Of a stretch of 5,682 nucleotides of DNA, positions 1-5,333 are shown piece by piece (position 1 is the stretch's first letter; each line of letters begins with the position of its first letter). The DNA is from a bacterium (GTDB lineage: Bacteria; Latescibacterota; UBA2968), in assembly GCA_027296045.1 (NCBI GenBank), contig JAPUJS010000146.1, positions 1 to 5,682 on the forward strand, in the 5' to 3' direction. Under the pieces are notes generated by a model. It was not told the DNA's origin. It ran no database searches and worked only from the letters and a program-made list of their open reading frames with translations. The position numbers were made by a program, and so were the translations under genes.

Positions 1-3
1 GGG

Positions 4-873
4 TTGCAGAATCCTGCGGCATTGCTGACATCTATCGATGTGTTTGATCGGGCCGTTGTAGCCTGGATGGGACGGGTTCAACAGATGCCCTGGTTGGAGA
101 TGGAAAAACAGGTGGATTTGTTGCGGTCTATTCGGGAAAAAGTGGGTTTCCGTTATTTGCCACCGGAACGTCCGCCTGTAACGACTCGGGAGTTGAAACT
201 CGACCATAAGCTATATACCTTGACTTCAGGACCCGATGGCTTCCAATTGCTTTCCACGCCCATTGTTGATCTGGATGACCTGGCGATTCGGACCCAGGTG
301 TTTGAGATGGATCGGCATCCTGTTCGTCTCCGCGAACATCGCGATATGTGGGTCTTTTTCTGGTCGGATGTTGGTGGAGAATACCGATTCAAAGCCCACA
401 TTCTGAAAACGGTGAGGCGGCCTGCATCCTATTTGATCTTGCAGCACGGCGACACGCTTGTTGCCGATAAGGGACGAAAGATTTTCTCGTGTGATATGGA
501 TCAGGAATTGACGGCCGACTGGGTGTCTTCCAGAGATGGGCGAAGTATCCCTTCCGTTACCCTTTTTGAAGATGGAGGGAGGGCCAAATCGATTTGCGTA
601 CATCTGAAGGAACTCAGCGGGAGCGGGTTTTCGGTTGCTACGGATGCAGACATCCAATTCAACGATCTGATTCGGTTTGGGGACGCGGCTCCGGACTTTC
701 TCAAAGAGAAGGTCGGTAGAGTTGTAGAAGTTTCCAGCGCCGGGATCCGATGCAAATTTCATAAGCTTTCTGCAGAAGATCGGGAGACCATTTTGAGGTA
801 TGTGGCACCCCGAATTTCTTCTGAGGTATTTCAAAAAACAAAGGGCAGAGAATCTCTCCCAATGAATGCATAA
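4..873 (+). CDS. YcgR-like PilZ-domain protein, degenerate c-di-GMP motifs
   Basis: Cytoplasmic protein of 289 residues if it starts at the TTG at position 4. The window begins one codon earlier, so the true start may lie upstream. Residues about 48-150 resemble the YcgR N-terminal beta-barrel: an LxxxTPIVDLDDL segment (82-93), then VFFWSDVGGEYRFKAHI (117-133) and YLILQHGDTL (143-152). A PilZ-like domain follows from about 156 to 267. PilZ domains normally bind c-di-GMP through RxxxR and [D/N]xSxxG. Here the first site reads KGRKIFSC (156-163), with no second arginine at the expected spacing. The second reads ELSGSG (203-208), with Glu in place of Asp/Asn. No membrane segment or signal peptide is visible. 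A strong terminator closes the gene 26 bases after the stop, so it is the last gene of its transcript. By family it could affect motility or exopolysaccharide, but no partner gene is in view. PilZ-family assignment is moderately sure; ligand binding is doubtful. Confidence 0.7.
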   Translation: MQNPAALLTSIDVFDRAVVAWMGRVQQMPWLEMEKQVDLLRSIREKVGFRYLPPERPPVTTRELKLDHKLYTLTSGPDGFQLLSTPIVDLDDLAIRTQVFEMDRHPVRLREHRDMWVFFWSDVGGEYRFKAHILKTVRRPASYLILQHGDTLVADKGRKIFSCDMDQELTADWVSSRDGRSIPSVTLFEDGGRAKSICVHLKELSGSGFSVATDADIQFNDLIRFGDAAPDFLKEKVGRVVEVSSAGIRCKFHKLSAEDRETILRYVAPRISSEVFQKTKGRESLPMNA

Positions 874-898
874 AGAAGACATTTATCTATGATTGTTT

Positions 899-932
899 GC
901 CGCCCAGAGGCTTGGGCGGCTTTTTCTTTTTT
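899..932 (+). terminator. Rho-independent terminator of the PilZ gene
   Basis: The arms GCCGCCCA (899-906) and TGGGCGGC (913-920) form a perfect 8-bp GC-rich stem with a 6-base loop. A 12-base T-rich tract (TTTTTCTTTTTT, 921-932) follows directly. This is a classic intrinsic terminator and separates the PilZ gene from the porin control region. Confidence 0.93.
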
Positions 933-979
933 GGGGTGTTGTTCTGTAAAACGTAGACCGTTTCATCGTGCAACATATA

Positions 980-1035
980 TGTCTATAAAAAGTGAGACAT
1001 CGATTGTTGAATGGTGGGACAAATATGTCTCACTT
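980..1035. promoter_or_regulatory. Half-site cluster, likely enhancer-binding (UAS) region
   Basis: Variants of one heptamer recur here. TGAGACA lies at 993-999, TGGGACA at 1015-1021 and TGTCTCA at 1026-1032, with a partial TGTCTA at 980-985. An exact 11-bp inverted repeat pairs AAGTGAGACAT (990-1000) with ATGTCTCACTT (1025-1035). TGGGACA-AATA-TGTCTCA (1015-1032) is itself a palindrome with one mismatch and a 4-base spacer. The cluster sits about 120-175 bases before the predicted start of the sigma-54 transcript, the usual place for binding by an AAA+ enhancer-binding activator. The motif does not match the NtrC, NifA or NorR consensus as I know them, so the regulator is unknown. A weaker pair, TGAGGCA (1061-1067) and TGTCA (1068-1072), may be a further site. 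Confidence 0.6.
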
Positions 1036-1129
1036 CAAAGGTTTTATTTTGCTTTAAGTTTGAGGCATGTCATCTGTATATCATTGTTCAACAGTTATAT
1101 ACGAGTATTTAAAGATGGGAGTGTCATTG

Positions 1130-1145
1130 TGGCACAACCGTTGCT
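1130..1145 (+). promoter_or_regulatory. Sigma-54 (RpoN) -24/-12 promoter for the porin gene
   Basis: The sequence TGGCACAACCGTTGCT matches the sigma-54 consensus TGGCAC-N5-TTGC at every defined base, with the required 10-base gap between GG (1131-1132) and GC (1143-1144) and a T-rich stretch after the -12 element. Transcription should begin near 1155, giving a leader of about 75 bases to the first start codon or about 200 to the second. Such promoters are silent without an activator bound upstream, which fits the half-site cluster at 980-1035. The next gene on this strand is the porin-like barrel. Confidence 0.9.
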
Positions 1146-1214
1146 TTTATGTCGAGACGGGTATTAGATACTAGAATAAATAGTAACGATCATTAGAAGG
1201 TAGAAAGATATTTG

Positions 1215-1222
1215 AAAGGAGG
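1215..1222 (+). promoter_or_regulatory. First ribosome binding site of the porin frame
   Basis: AAAGGAGG lies 6 bases before the ATG at 1229. It is as strong as the second site at 1340 and opens the same reading frame, so translation probably also starts here. Confidence 0.8.
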
Positions 1223-1318
1223 CGATTGATGAAGTATTTATCGAGTTGGATCATTCGCGCGGTGTCGTCCTGGAACACAGAAGATCAGGAAGCCGCAGGC
1301 GGTGGAGGTAAGATACAA

Positions 1319-1334
1319 GCCTTTGAAAAAAGGC
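1319..1334 (+). promoter_or_regulatory. Small GNRA-capped hairpin just before the porin start
   Basis: GCCTTT (1319-1324) and AAAGGC (1329-1334) form a perfect 6-bp stem closed by a GAAA tetraloop (1325-1328), five bases before the second Shine-Dalgarno site. It does not cover that site. It could pace ribosomes from the upstream start or stabilise the message; either role is inference. Confidence 0.4.
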
Positions 1335-1339
1335 ATCAC

Positions 1340-1347
1340 AAAGGAGG
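1340..1347 (+). promoter_or_regulatory. Second ribosome binding site, deciding the porin start
   Basis: AAAGGAGG lies 7 bases before the ATG at 1355. That start gives a protein opening with a typical signal peptide, which is why I chose it for the mature porin. Confidence 0.85.
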
Positions 1348-1354
1348 TGTTTCC

Positions 1355-2629
1355 ATGAAAACGGCTCGGATAAATCGGATGGTGATCGGCGTTGTTGCAT
1401 TGCTGGCATTTGGCTTCGGTTGGCTGGCGCAGCCAGCAGATGCTCGCACTCTAGAGAAAGGCCAGCCAAGCGTTCAAATTGGCGACTTTGAAGGCATGAA
1501 AGTTTTTATGGGGATGCAGACGGTGGGTCGGTTCCAGGCTTTAGACCATGAGAAAGTTTATGTAGATGGTGCCGAACAGGCCACGATCCCGGTGGGGTTT
1601 CAGACGGCCTGGGGGAGTATTGATTTTCTCGCCAAGTACAAAGATCAGATCGAGGTCTATTTCGAGGTTTATCTGAGCAGTCGACCGCACCCCGAAAAGG
1701 TGTATGGACATCAGGGTTACATCCTGGCTCGTGGGACGCCGGAAAATCTCCACGCCGGGCCGATTGCCTCTCTGTTCAAAGCCATTGATGTCAAAGCCGG
1801 ACACTTTGAGATCGATTACGGAGATCACCGCTTTCGCCGCTCGGACAACGCGCGGGTGCAGCAGAATGTTTTGATTGGAAACTATATCATCGACCCGAAG
1901 ACGGTGGAAATCGGGGTGGAAGTATCCACAGAGCCCAACCGGTTCAATGCGATGGTTGGCGTGGGCAACGGGGGCACGACGGAGAAGTTTAAGAACGGGA
2001 CCGGGTTTAGCCTGCACGGTAAGGTCTGGGGGGACGTTACGGAGTCCCTACGGGCGTCGGGGTCCTTTTATCGGGTCGACCATTCGGATAACGCGCCCAA
2101 GTTTGCGGGCAGCTGGAGCAACCTCTTTTCAGGGCACCGAAGTGGCGGGCCTTATAGTGCGGTGATGGTCGGGGGCAATGCGCCCGGACAGATTACGCCG
2201 GGGGAGGGACAGAAGGTGACGGCTGCTCAGGGTGATCTCACCTGGAAAGTGGGGGGCCTGGAGGTTTATGGTCACGTTGGATGGATGGAGGACGCCGATT
2301 TGAATGGCTCGGCTGCTGGAACGCCTCAAGAGAGCTGGTATTATTACTCGGGTGAATCGATTTATCAGTTCACACCGAACCTGCACGCCGCTGTTCGGTA
2401 TAGCGGGGCAAGCGCGAAGACACTGAATGATGTGTCGTCTGACGGTCGAATAGATCGCATTCAGGTCGGGGGCGGATTCTGGCTGACGAAACACATTCAA
2501 CTGAAGGCTGAATATGTGCATCAGTGGTGCAATGATTTCATCGAAGCAGAAGGGAAGGTGGGTGGGATGGATGCGTGGATGGATCCCACTTTCAATGGCG
2601 TGATTTCAGAGGTTTCGTTTTCCTTCTGA
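1355..2629 (+). CDS. Outer-membrane porin-like beta-barrel protein
   Basis: The protein has 424 residues from the ATG at 1355. A signal peptide is clear: basic MKTARINR, a hydrophobic core (about 9-25) and an AxA-type end, ADA (28-30), before RT. The mature part has alternating, aromatic-rich strands with Gly/Asp/Asn turns and ends in SFSF, the terminal phenylalanine used for outer-membrane barrel assembly. The segments KAIDVKAGHFEIDYGDHRF and RSDNARVQQN, then NYIIDPKTVEIGVEV, resemble the middle of phosphate-selective-porin-like (OprO/OprP-style) barrels, but I cannot name a substrate. One cysteine (about residue 392) is unusual for this class. A sigma-54 promoter with an upstream activator region precedes it and a terminator follows, so it appears to be a single-gene unit under activator control. 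An in-frame upstream ATG (1229) could yield a 466-residue form. Barrel fold is fairly sure; the transported substance is unknown. Confidence 0.8.
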   Translation: MKTARINRMVIGVVALLAFGFGWLAQPADARTLEKGQPSVQIGDFEGMKVFMGMQTVGRFQALDHEKVYVDGAEQATIPVGFQTAWGSIDFLAKYKDQIEVYFEVYLSSRPHPEKVYGHQGYILARGTPENLHAGPIASLFKAIDVKAGHFEIDYGDHRFRRSDNARVQQNVLIGNYIIDPKTVEIGVEVSTEPNRFNAMVGVGNGGTTEKFKNGTGFSLHGKVWGDVTESLRASGSFYRVDHSDNAPKFAGSWSNLFSGHRSGGPYSAVMVGGNAPGQITPGEGQKVTAAQGDLTWKVGGLEVYGHVGWMEDADLNGSAAGTPQESWYYYSGESIYQFTPNLHAAVRYSGASAKTLNDVSSDGRIDRIQVGGGFWLTKHIQLKAEYVHQWCNDFIEAEGKVGGMDAWMDPTFNGVISEVSFSF

Positions 2630-2644
2630 GTTCTGAAGGACGAA

Positions 2645-2689
2645 TCGGCGACATTCCGCCCCAATGGAGGGATGCCGCCGAATTTTTCT
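2645..2689 (+). terminator. Terminator after the porin gene
   Basis: The arms at 2645-2657 and 2669-2681 pair over 13 positions with one A-C mismatch and one G-T pair, around an 11-base loop. TTTTTCT (2683-2689) follows. It starts 15 bases after the porin stop and separates the porin from the YceI-TonB-sigma series. Confidence 0.8.
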
Positions 2690-2750
2690 GAGGGATTGAA
2701 AATCTGTTTGGCGCAATGTGGAACGAGCTAAACAAGACATTTAAGATGCG

Positions 2751-2758
2751 GGAAGGAG
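2751..2758 (+). promoter_or_regulatory. Ribosome binding site deciding the YceI start
   Basis: GGAAGGAG directly abuts an ATG at 2759 but lies 6 bases before the in-frame ATG at 2765. The second spacing is the workable one, so the protein most likely begins MKFYLTG. Confidence 0.7.
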
Positions 2759-2764
2759 ATGGTG

Positions 2765-3412
2765 ATGAAATTTTATCTTACAGGTACTCTCATTTTGCTG
2801 CTGGCCGGGCTCTTGTGGGCAGAAACCGGGTCTTCCAAGCAGGAAGCCCAATCGGAAGAAACCCGCGTGAAAATTGAAGGCACTTCCAATTTGCATGATT
2901 GGAAGGTAGAAGGAAATACGATTCAAGGGCATTTAGAGGTGCAAAAGGATTCTCCGGCCGATTCTCTGCTGAGGGGTGAGCCGGGTTTAAAAACACAGAG
3001 CATTGGGACCACACTTCAGGTAGAAATTCCGATCCGTTCTTTGAAGAGCGGTAAGGGTGGGATGGACAAAAGGATGTACAAAGCGCTGAAGGAGAAAGAC
3101 CATCCGACCATTATGTATCGTTTCAAAGATGCCGTATGGGTCCACCATGCCCCGATTCGTCTTCAAACCAACGGGGAACTGACCGTTGCCGGTGTCAGTC
3201 GGCAGGTCGAGATGATGGTAACAGTCGAACCCCTTCAGGGGGGACGGTTAAAGATCGTGGGCGAGACCTCTTTGAAGATGACGGACTTTCAGATCAAGCC
3301 GCCCAGGGCGATAATGGGGCTGATTCGGACGGGCAATGAAATTCAGATCGTTTTTGAGTGGGTCACGGCATTTTCGGTTGGGAAGACAGAAGTGGCGAAC
3401 TTATCCCAATAA
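2765..3412 (+). CDS. YceI-family periplasmic protein
   Basis: The protein has 215 residues from ATG 2765. Residues 1-19 (MKFYLTGTLILLLAGLLWA) are a signal peptide, so it is exported. The mature part matches the YceI lipocalin-like beta-barrel: a strand with GTSNLHDWKVEG (39-50), a central IPIRSLKSGKGGMDKRMYKA (88-107), where YceI proteins carry an aspartate-containing segment before 'HP.I.F' (here HPTIMYRF, 113-120), then GELTVAGVSRQVEMMVTV (137-154) and MTDFQIKPP...GLIRTGNEIQI (172-195). Known members bind polyisoprenoids or quinone-like lipids in the periplasm; that this one does is inference. It is followed 116 bases later by tonB, with no terminator between, and the two may share a transcript. 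I see no convincing promoter in the 75 bases between the porin terminator and this gene; a TTGAAA at 2696-2701 lacks a good -10 partner. Confidence 0.85.
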   Translation: MKFYLTGTLILLLAGLLWAETGSSKQEAQSEETRVKIEGTSNLHDWKVEGNTIQGHLEVQKDSPADSLLRGEPGLKTQSIGTTLQVEIPIRSLKSGKGGMDKRMYKALKEKDHPTIMYRFKDAVWVHHAPIRLQTNGELTVAGVSRQVEMMVTVEPLQGGRLKIVGETSLKMTDFQIKPPRAIMGLIRTGNEIQIVFEWVTAFSVGKTEVANLSQ

Positions 3413-3528
3413 GGATCGGATGGATTCGGGGATTTGAGAGGCCGACGATAGAGATGCAGGATGCATATCCTGGTGATGACGTAGATCCAAAATCCGTTGA
3501 CAAATGGAAAAAGAGAGGAGATGGCACC

Positions 3529-4281
3529 ATGGATGCCCAGACGATTGATAAGACAGAGATGAATGGAAAACGGGATGTAGAAATACCCAACCCGCTTTCC
3601 GGCTCCTGGATCGGTTCATCCATTATTCGGAAAAAAAATCCGGAAGTGGATTTGAGGCTCAAATACAGGAAAGTGTACAATATTTCGATGGCTCTGTCGT
3701 TTGTCTTGATGGCAGGGGTCGCTGTTGCTTTTCCGAAATTTGAGCCTCGCCAGTCGGACATCAAAAGGGAGCAGGTGGTCATCGAGATTCAGGATCTACC
3801 CGAAACGCGGCAAGTGCGCCGTCCGCCGCCTCCCCCCCGTCCGGCGGTGCCGATTGAGACGGAAAGTGAGGACGTGCCCGACGATGTGACCATTGAAACG
3901 ACCGAGTTGGATTTTGATGATATTGCGATTGATCTGCCGTTACCCCCACCCCCGGGATTGTATTCTGATGCTGAGGAGCAGGAAGAAATTTTGGAGTTCT
4001 GGGCTGTCGAACAGGAGCCCAAGGTTGTTCAGGAGGTTTGGCCGGTTTATCCGGAAGTTGCCCGGAAAGCCGGATTGGAAGGGACCGTTTTTCTGCAATT
4101 TACGGTAGGAAAAGACGGCAAGGTCAGGGACATCCAGGTCCTCAGGGGGTCGCCCATCTTTGTAGACGCTGCTGTCAAGGCAATGTCTCAGTTCGTTTTT
4201 GAACCGGCCATTCAGAATGATCAACCTGTGTCTGTGCGGATGGCAAAACCGATCCGGTTCAGGTTGAAGAAATCTGGGTAG
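3529..4281 (+). CDS. tonB: TonB family energy transducer
   Basis: The protein has 250 residues. The ATG at 3529 is chosen because AGAGGAG (3514-3520) lies 8 bases before it; the frame is open further upstream, back into the YceI gene, but without another good site. A cytoplasmic segment of about 50 residues leads into one membrane helix (about 51-69), then a periplasmic linker with two proline runs (99-103 and 139-142) around a strongly acidic stretch (110-135). The C-terminal TonB domain (about 171-247) contains YPEVARKAGLEGTVFLQFTV, GKVRDIQVLRGSP, FDAAV-like FVDAAVKAMSQFVFEPA and PIRFRL. TonB couples the proton gradient, through ExbB/ExbD, to outer-membrane receptors. No exbB or exbD is present here, and the SxxxH pattern of the E. 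coli TonB helix is missing. It lies 29 bases before the sigma gene, so the two are very likely co-transcribed. Confidence 0.9.
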   Translation: MDAQTIDKTEMNGKRDVEIPNPLSGSWIGSSIIRKKNPEVDLRLKYRKVYNISMALSFVLMAGVAVAFPKFEPRQSDIKREQVVIEIQDLPETRQVRRPPPPPRPAVPIETESEDVPDDVTIETTELDFDDIAIDLPLPPPPGLYSDAEEQEEILEFWAVEQEPKVVQEVWPVYPEVARKAGLEGTVFLQFTVGKDGKVRDIQVLRGSPIFVDAAVKAMSQFVFEPAIQNDQPVSVRMAKPIRFRLKKSG

Positions 4282-4310
4282 GCTTCAAGAAGAGGAGAAG
4301 GGGGCAGACC

Positions 4311-5141
4311 ATGAACACCGTGATGGAGAGAGAACAAGAAGCCCGCCTGAAACCGTATTATCGCGAGGTGCAGCGGACGCATCCGTTGCGTCGGGAAGAG
4401 GAACGGTGCCTGGCCCGTCGTATCCAGAAAGGCGATATCGAAGCTCGAAATAAACTGGTGACCGCCAACCTCCGCTTTGCCCTGGATGTGGCCAAACGCT
4501 ATCAGGGGCGGGGTGTGCCCTTAGAGGAGTTAATCAGCGTTGCAAATATTGGGCTTCTTGAAGCTGCCAAGCGGTTTAATGGAACAATGGGGGTGCGGTT
4601 TATCACCTATGCTGTCTACTGGATCCGCCGGGGGATCTTGAAAGCCCTGGCCTGTGCACAGAATCTGATTCATGTGCCTGCACATATTCAGGATCTTCAG
4701 GGTAAAATTCATCGTGTTTCAGCCAATATGCACCAGAAACTGGAACGGTCTCCCAGTGTGGGAGAAATCGCAGATCAGATGGGCGAACAGGAGCAAACCA
4801 TTCGGTTTGCGGTGTCGAGCACGCAGACGCTCCATTCATTGGAGGAGAAAGATCCGTTTCATTTGGAAAAAGTAAAAAATTTGTTGGACATCCTGGAAGA
4901 TCCATCCGGGGCGGCACAGCCGGATGTCTTCCAACGCCTGGAACAGGAAGACCTGGTGAATCAGATGATGAGCGGACTGAAAAGTCGGGAGGCGGAAGTG
5001 GTGCGCCGATATTATGGGTTGGATGGGAAGGGGGGAAACAATCTGGCTGAAATCGGAAGGGCGCTGAATCTCAGCAGAGAACGGGTTCGCCAGATCAAGT
5101 GGATGGCATTGGAACGCCTGCGCAAAATTTCTCATAATTGA
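4311..5141 (+). CDS. Compact sigma-70-family RNA polymerase sigma factor
   Basis: The protein has 276 residues. AAGGGGG (4298-4304) lies 6 bases before the ATG at 4311. It begins directly with a region 1.2-like segment and has no region 1.1. Region 2 covers about 43-116, including NKLVTANLRFALDVAKRY (47-64) and RFITYAVYWIRRGILKAL (96-113). Region 3 is about 117-165 (HVPAHIQDL; SVGEIADQMG). Region 4 is about 217-273, with the helix-turn-helix NLAEIGRALNLSRERVRQI (244-262), where the -35-reading RERVRQ is intact. In region 2.4, the places of E. coli RpoD Gln437 and Thr440 hold Arg107 and Leu110, and the Trp433 place holds Tyr103. This suggests altered -10 reading. It is a group 1/2-like (RpoD/RpoS/SigA-type) factor; without region 1.1 it is more likely an alternative factor than the main one, though some phyla have short primary sigmas. 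It ends 192 bases before nrfH. Confidence 0.92.
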   Translation: MNTVMEREQEARLKPYYREVQRTHPLRREEERCLARRIQKGDIEARNKLVTANLRFALDVAKRYQGRGVPLEELISVANIGLLEAAKRFNGTMGVRFITYAVYWIRRGILKALACAQNLIHVPAHIQDLQGKIHRVSANMHQKLERSPSVGEIADQMGEQEQTIRFAVSSTQTLHSLEEKDPFHLEKVKNLLDILEDPSGAAQPDVFQRLEQEDLVNQMMSGLKSREAEVVRRYYGLDGKGGNNLAEIGRALNLSRERVRQIKWMALERLRKISHN

Positions 5142-5210
5142 CGTCCATCAAAGTCGATGTGGAGAGGAATCGGAGATTTGTTTATTACGGTGAGCGATTT
5201 TGGTTGTATT

Positions 5211-5240
5211 TTGATAGAGATCGTATTTTTTTGTTATACA
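5211..5240 (+). promoter_or_regulatory. Candidate promoter upstream of nrfH, with FNR-like half-palindrome
   Basis: TTGATA (5211-5216) and TATACA (5235-5240) stand 18 bases apart, and TG at 5232-5233 gives an extended -10. Each hexamer differs from the sigma-70 consensus by one base. A start near 5247 would leave a leader of about 87 bases. The -35 also opens TTGAT-AGAG-ATCGT (5211-5224), which matches 8 of 10 defined bases of the FNR/CRP-family site TTGAT-N4-ATCAA. That would suit anaerobic control of nitrite ammonification, but it lies nearer the start than a usual FNR activator site, so the promoter and the FNR readings partly compete. Confidence 0.5.
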
Positions 5241-5282
5241 CAAAGGTCTGGCTGACGCATGGCTATGGTCTGCGCTTTGTGT
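5238..5282. repeat. Inverted repeat in the sigma-nrfH gap
   Basis: ACACAAAG (5238-5245) is the exact reverse complement of CTTTGTGT (5275-5282). The adjoining TGCG (5271-5274) can also pair with CGCA (5256-5259), leaving a bulge. Moderately T-rich sequence follows. It may be a weak terminator for the sigma gene or a leader structure of nrfH; the evidence does not decide, and it may be chance. Confidence 0.35.
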
Positions 5283-5333
5283 TGTTCTGTTTTATAGGGT
5301 CGTTATGTGTGAGGAAATACGGGAAAGGACAGC

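Larger units (their letters stand above)
874..1228. other. Intergenic control region, no gene
   Basis: This 355-base gap holds the terminator of the PilZ gene at its left end, an AT-rich stretch with a cluster of inverted half-sites (980-1035), a sigma-54 promoter (1130-1145) and an untranslated leader ending in a strong ribosome binding site. A 92-codon open frame runs through it from 889, but it starts inside the approach to the terminator hairpin, has no ribosome binding site, and reads through both the terminator and the promoter. I do not count it as a gene. A weak 5-bp inverted repeat, TACTA/TAGTA (1169-1173 and 1181-1185), lies in the predicted leader. Confidence 0.75.
1229..1354 (+). 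other. In-frame 42-codon leader/extension upstream of the porin
   Basis: From the ATG at 1229 an open frame of 42 codons runs without a stop into the porin ATG at 1355. The peptide starts MKYLSSWIIRAVSSW and continues with a glycine run (GGGG) and a basic stretch (EKRHHKGG). It has no recognisable domain. Made as one chain, it would place 42 mostly polar residues before the porin's own signal peptide. It could be an alternative start, an extended signal region, or a translated leader whose ribosomes reach and restart at the second site. It is not a separate gene, because no stop codon separates it from the porin. Confidence 0.5.

Noticed and set aside
226..882. 218-codon - strand open frame opposite the PilZ gene
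   Set aside because: It lies antisense to a gene with recognisable family features; its peptide has no domain-like pattern and it has no start signal of note.
889..1167. 92-codon + strand open frame after the PilZ gene
   Set aside because: It has no ribosome binding site, spans the terminator hairpin, the operator cluster and the sigma-54 promoter, and its peptide shows no domain.
3497..3502. TTGACA as a -35 box for tonB
   Set aside because: The place for a -10 element (about 3519-3525) is GC-rich and covers the ribosome binding site region; no TATAAT-like sequence is there.
4184..4190. Another TGTCTCA copy inside tonB
   Set aside because: A single heptamer within coding sequence without a partner half-site; expected by chance.
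5249..5264. Possible second sigma-54 promoter TGGCTGACGCATGGCT before nrfH
   Set aside because: The GG-N10-GC spacing is right, but the -24 lacks AC and the -12 reads TGGC instead of TTGC; too weak beside the full-consensus element at 1130.
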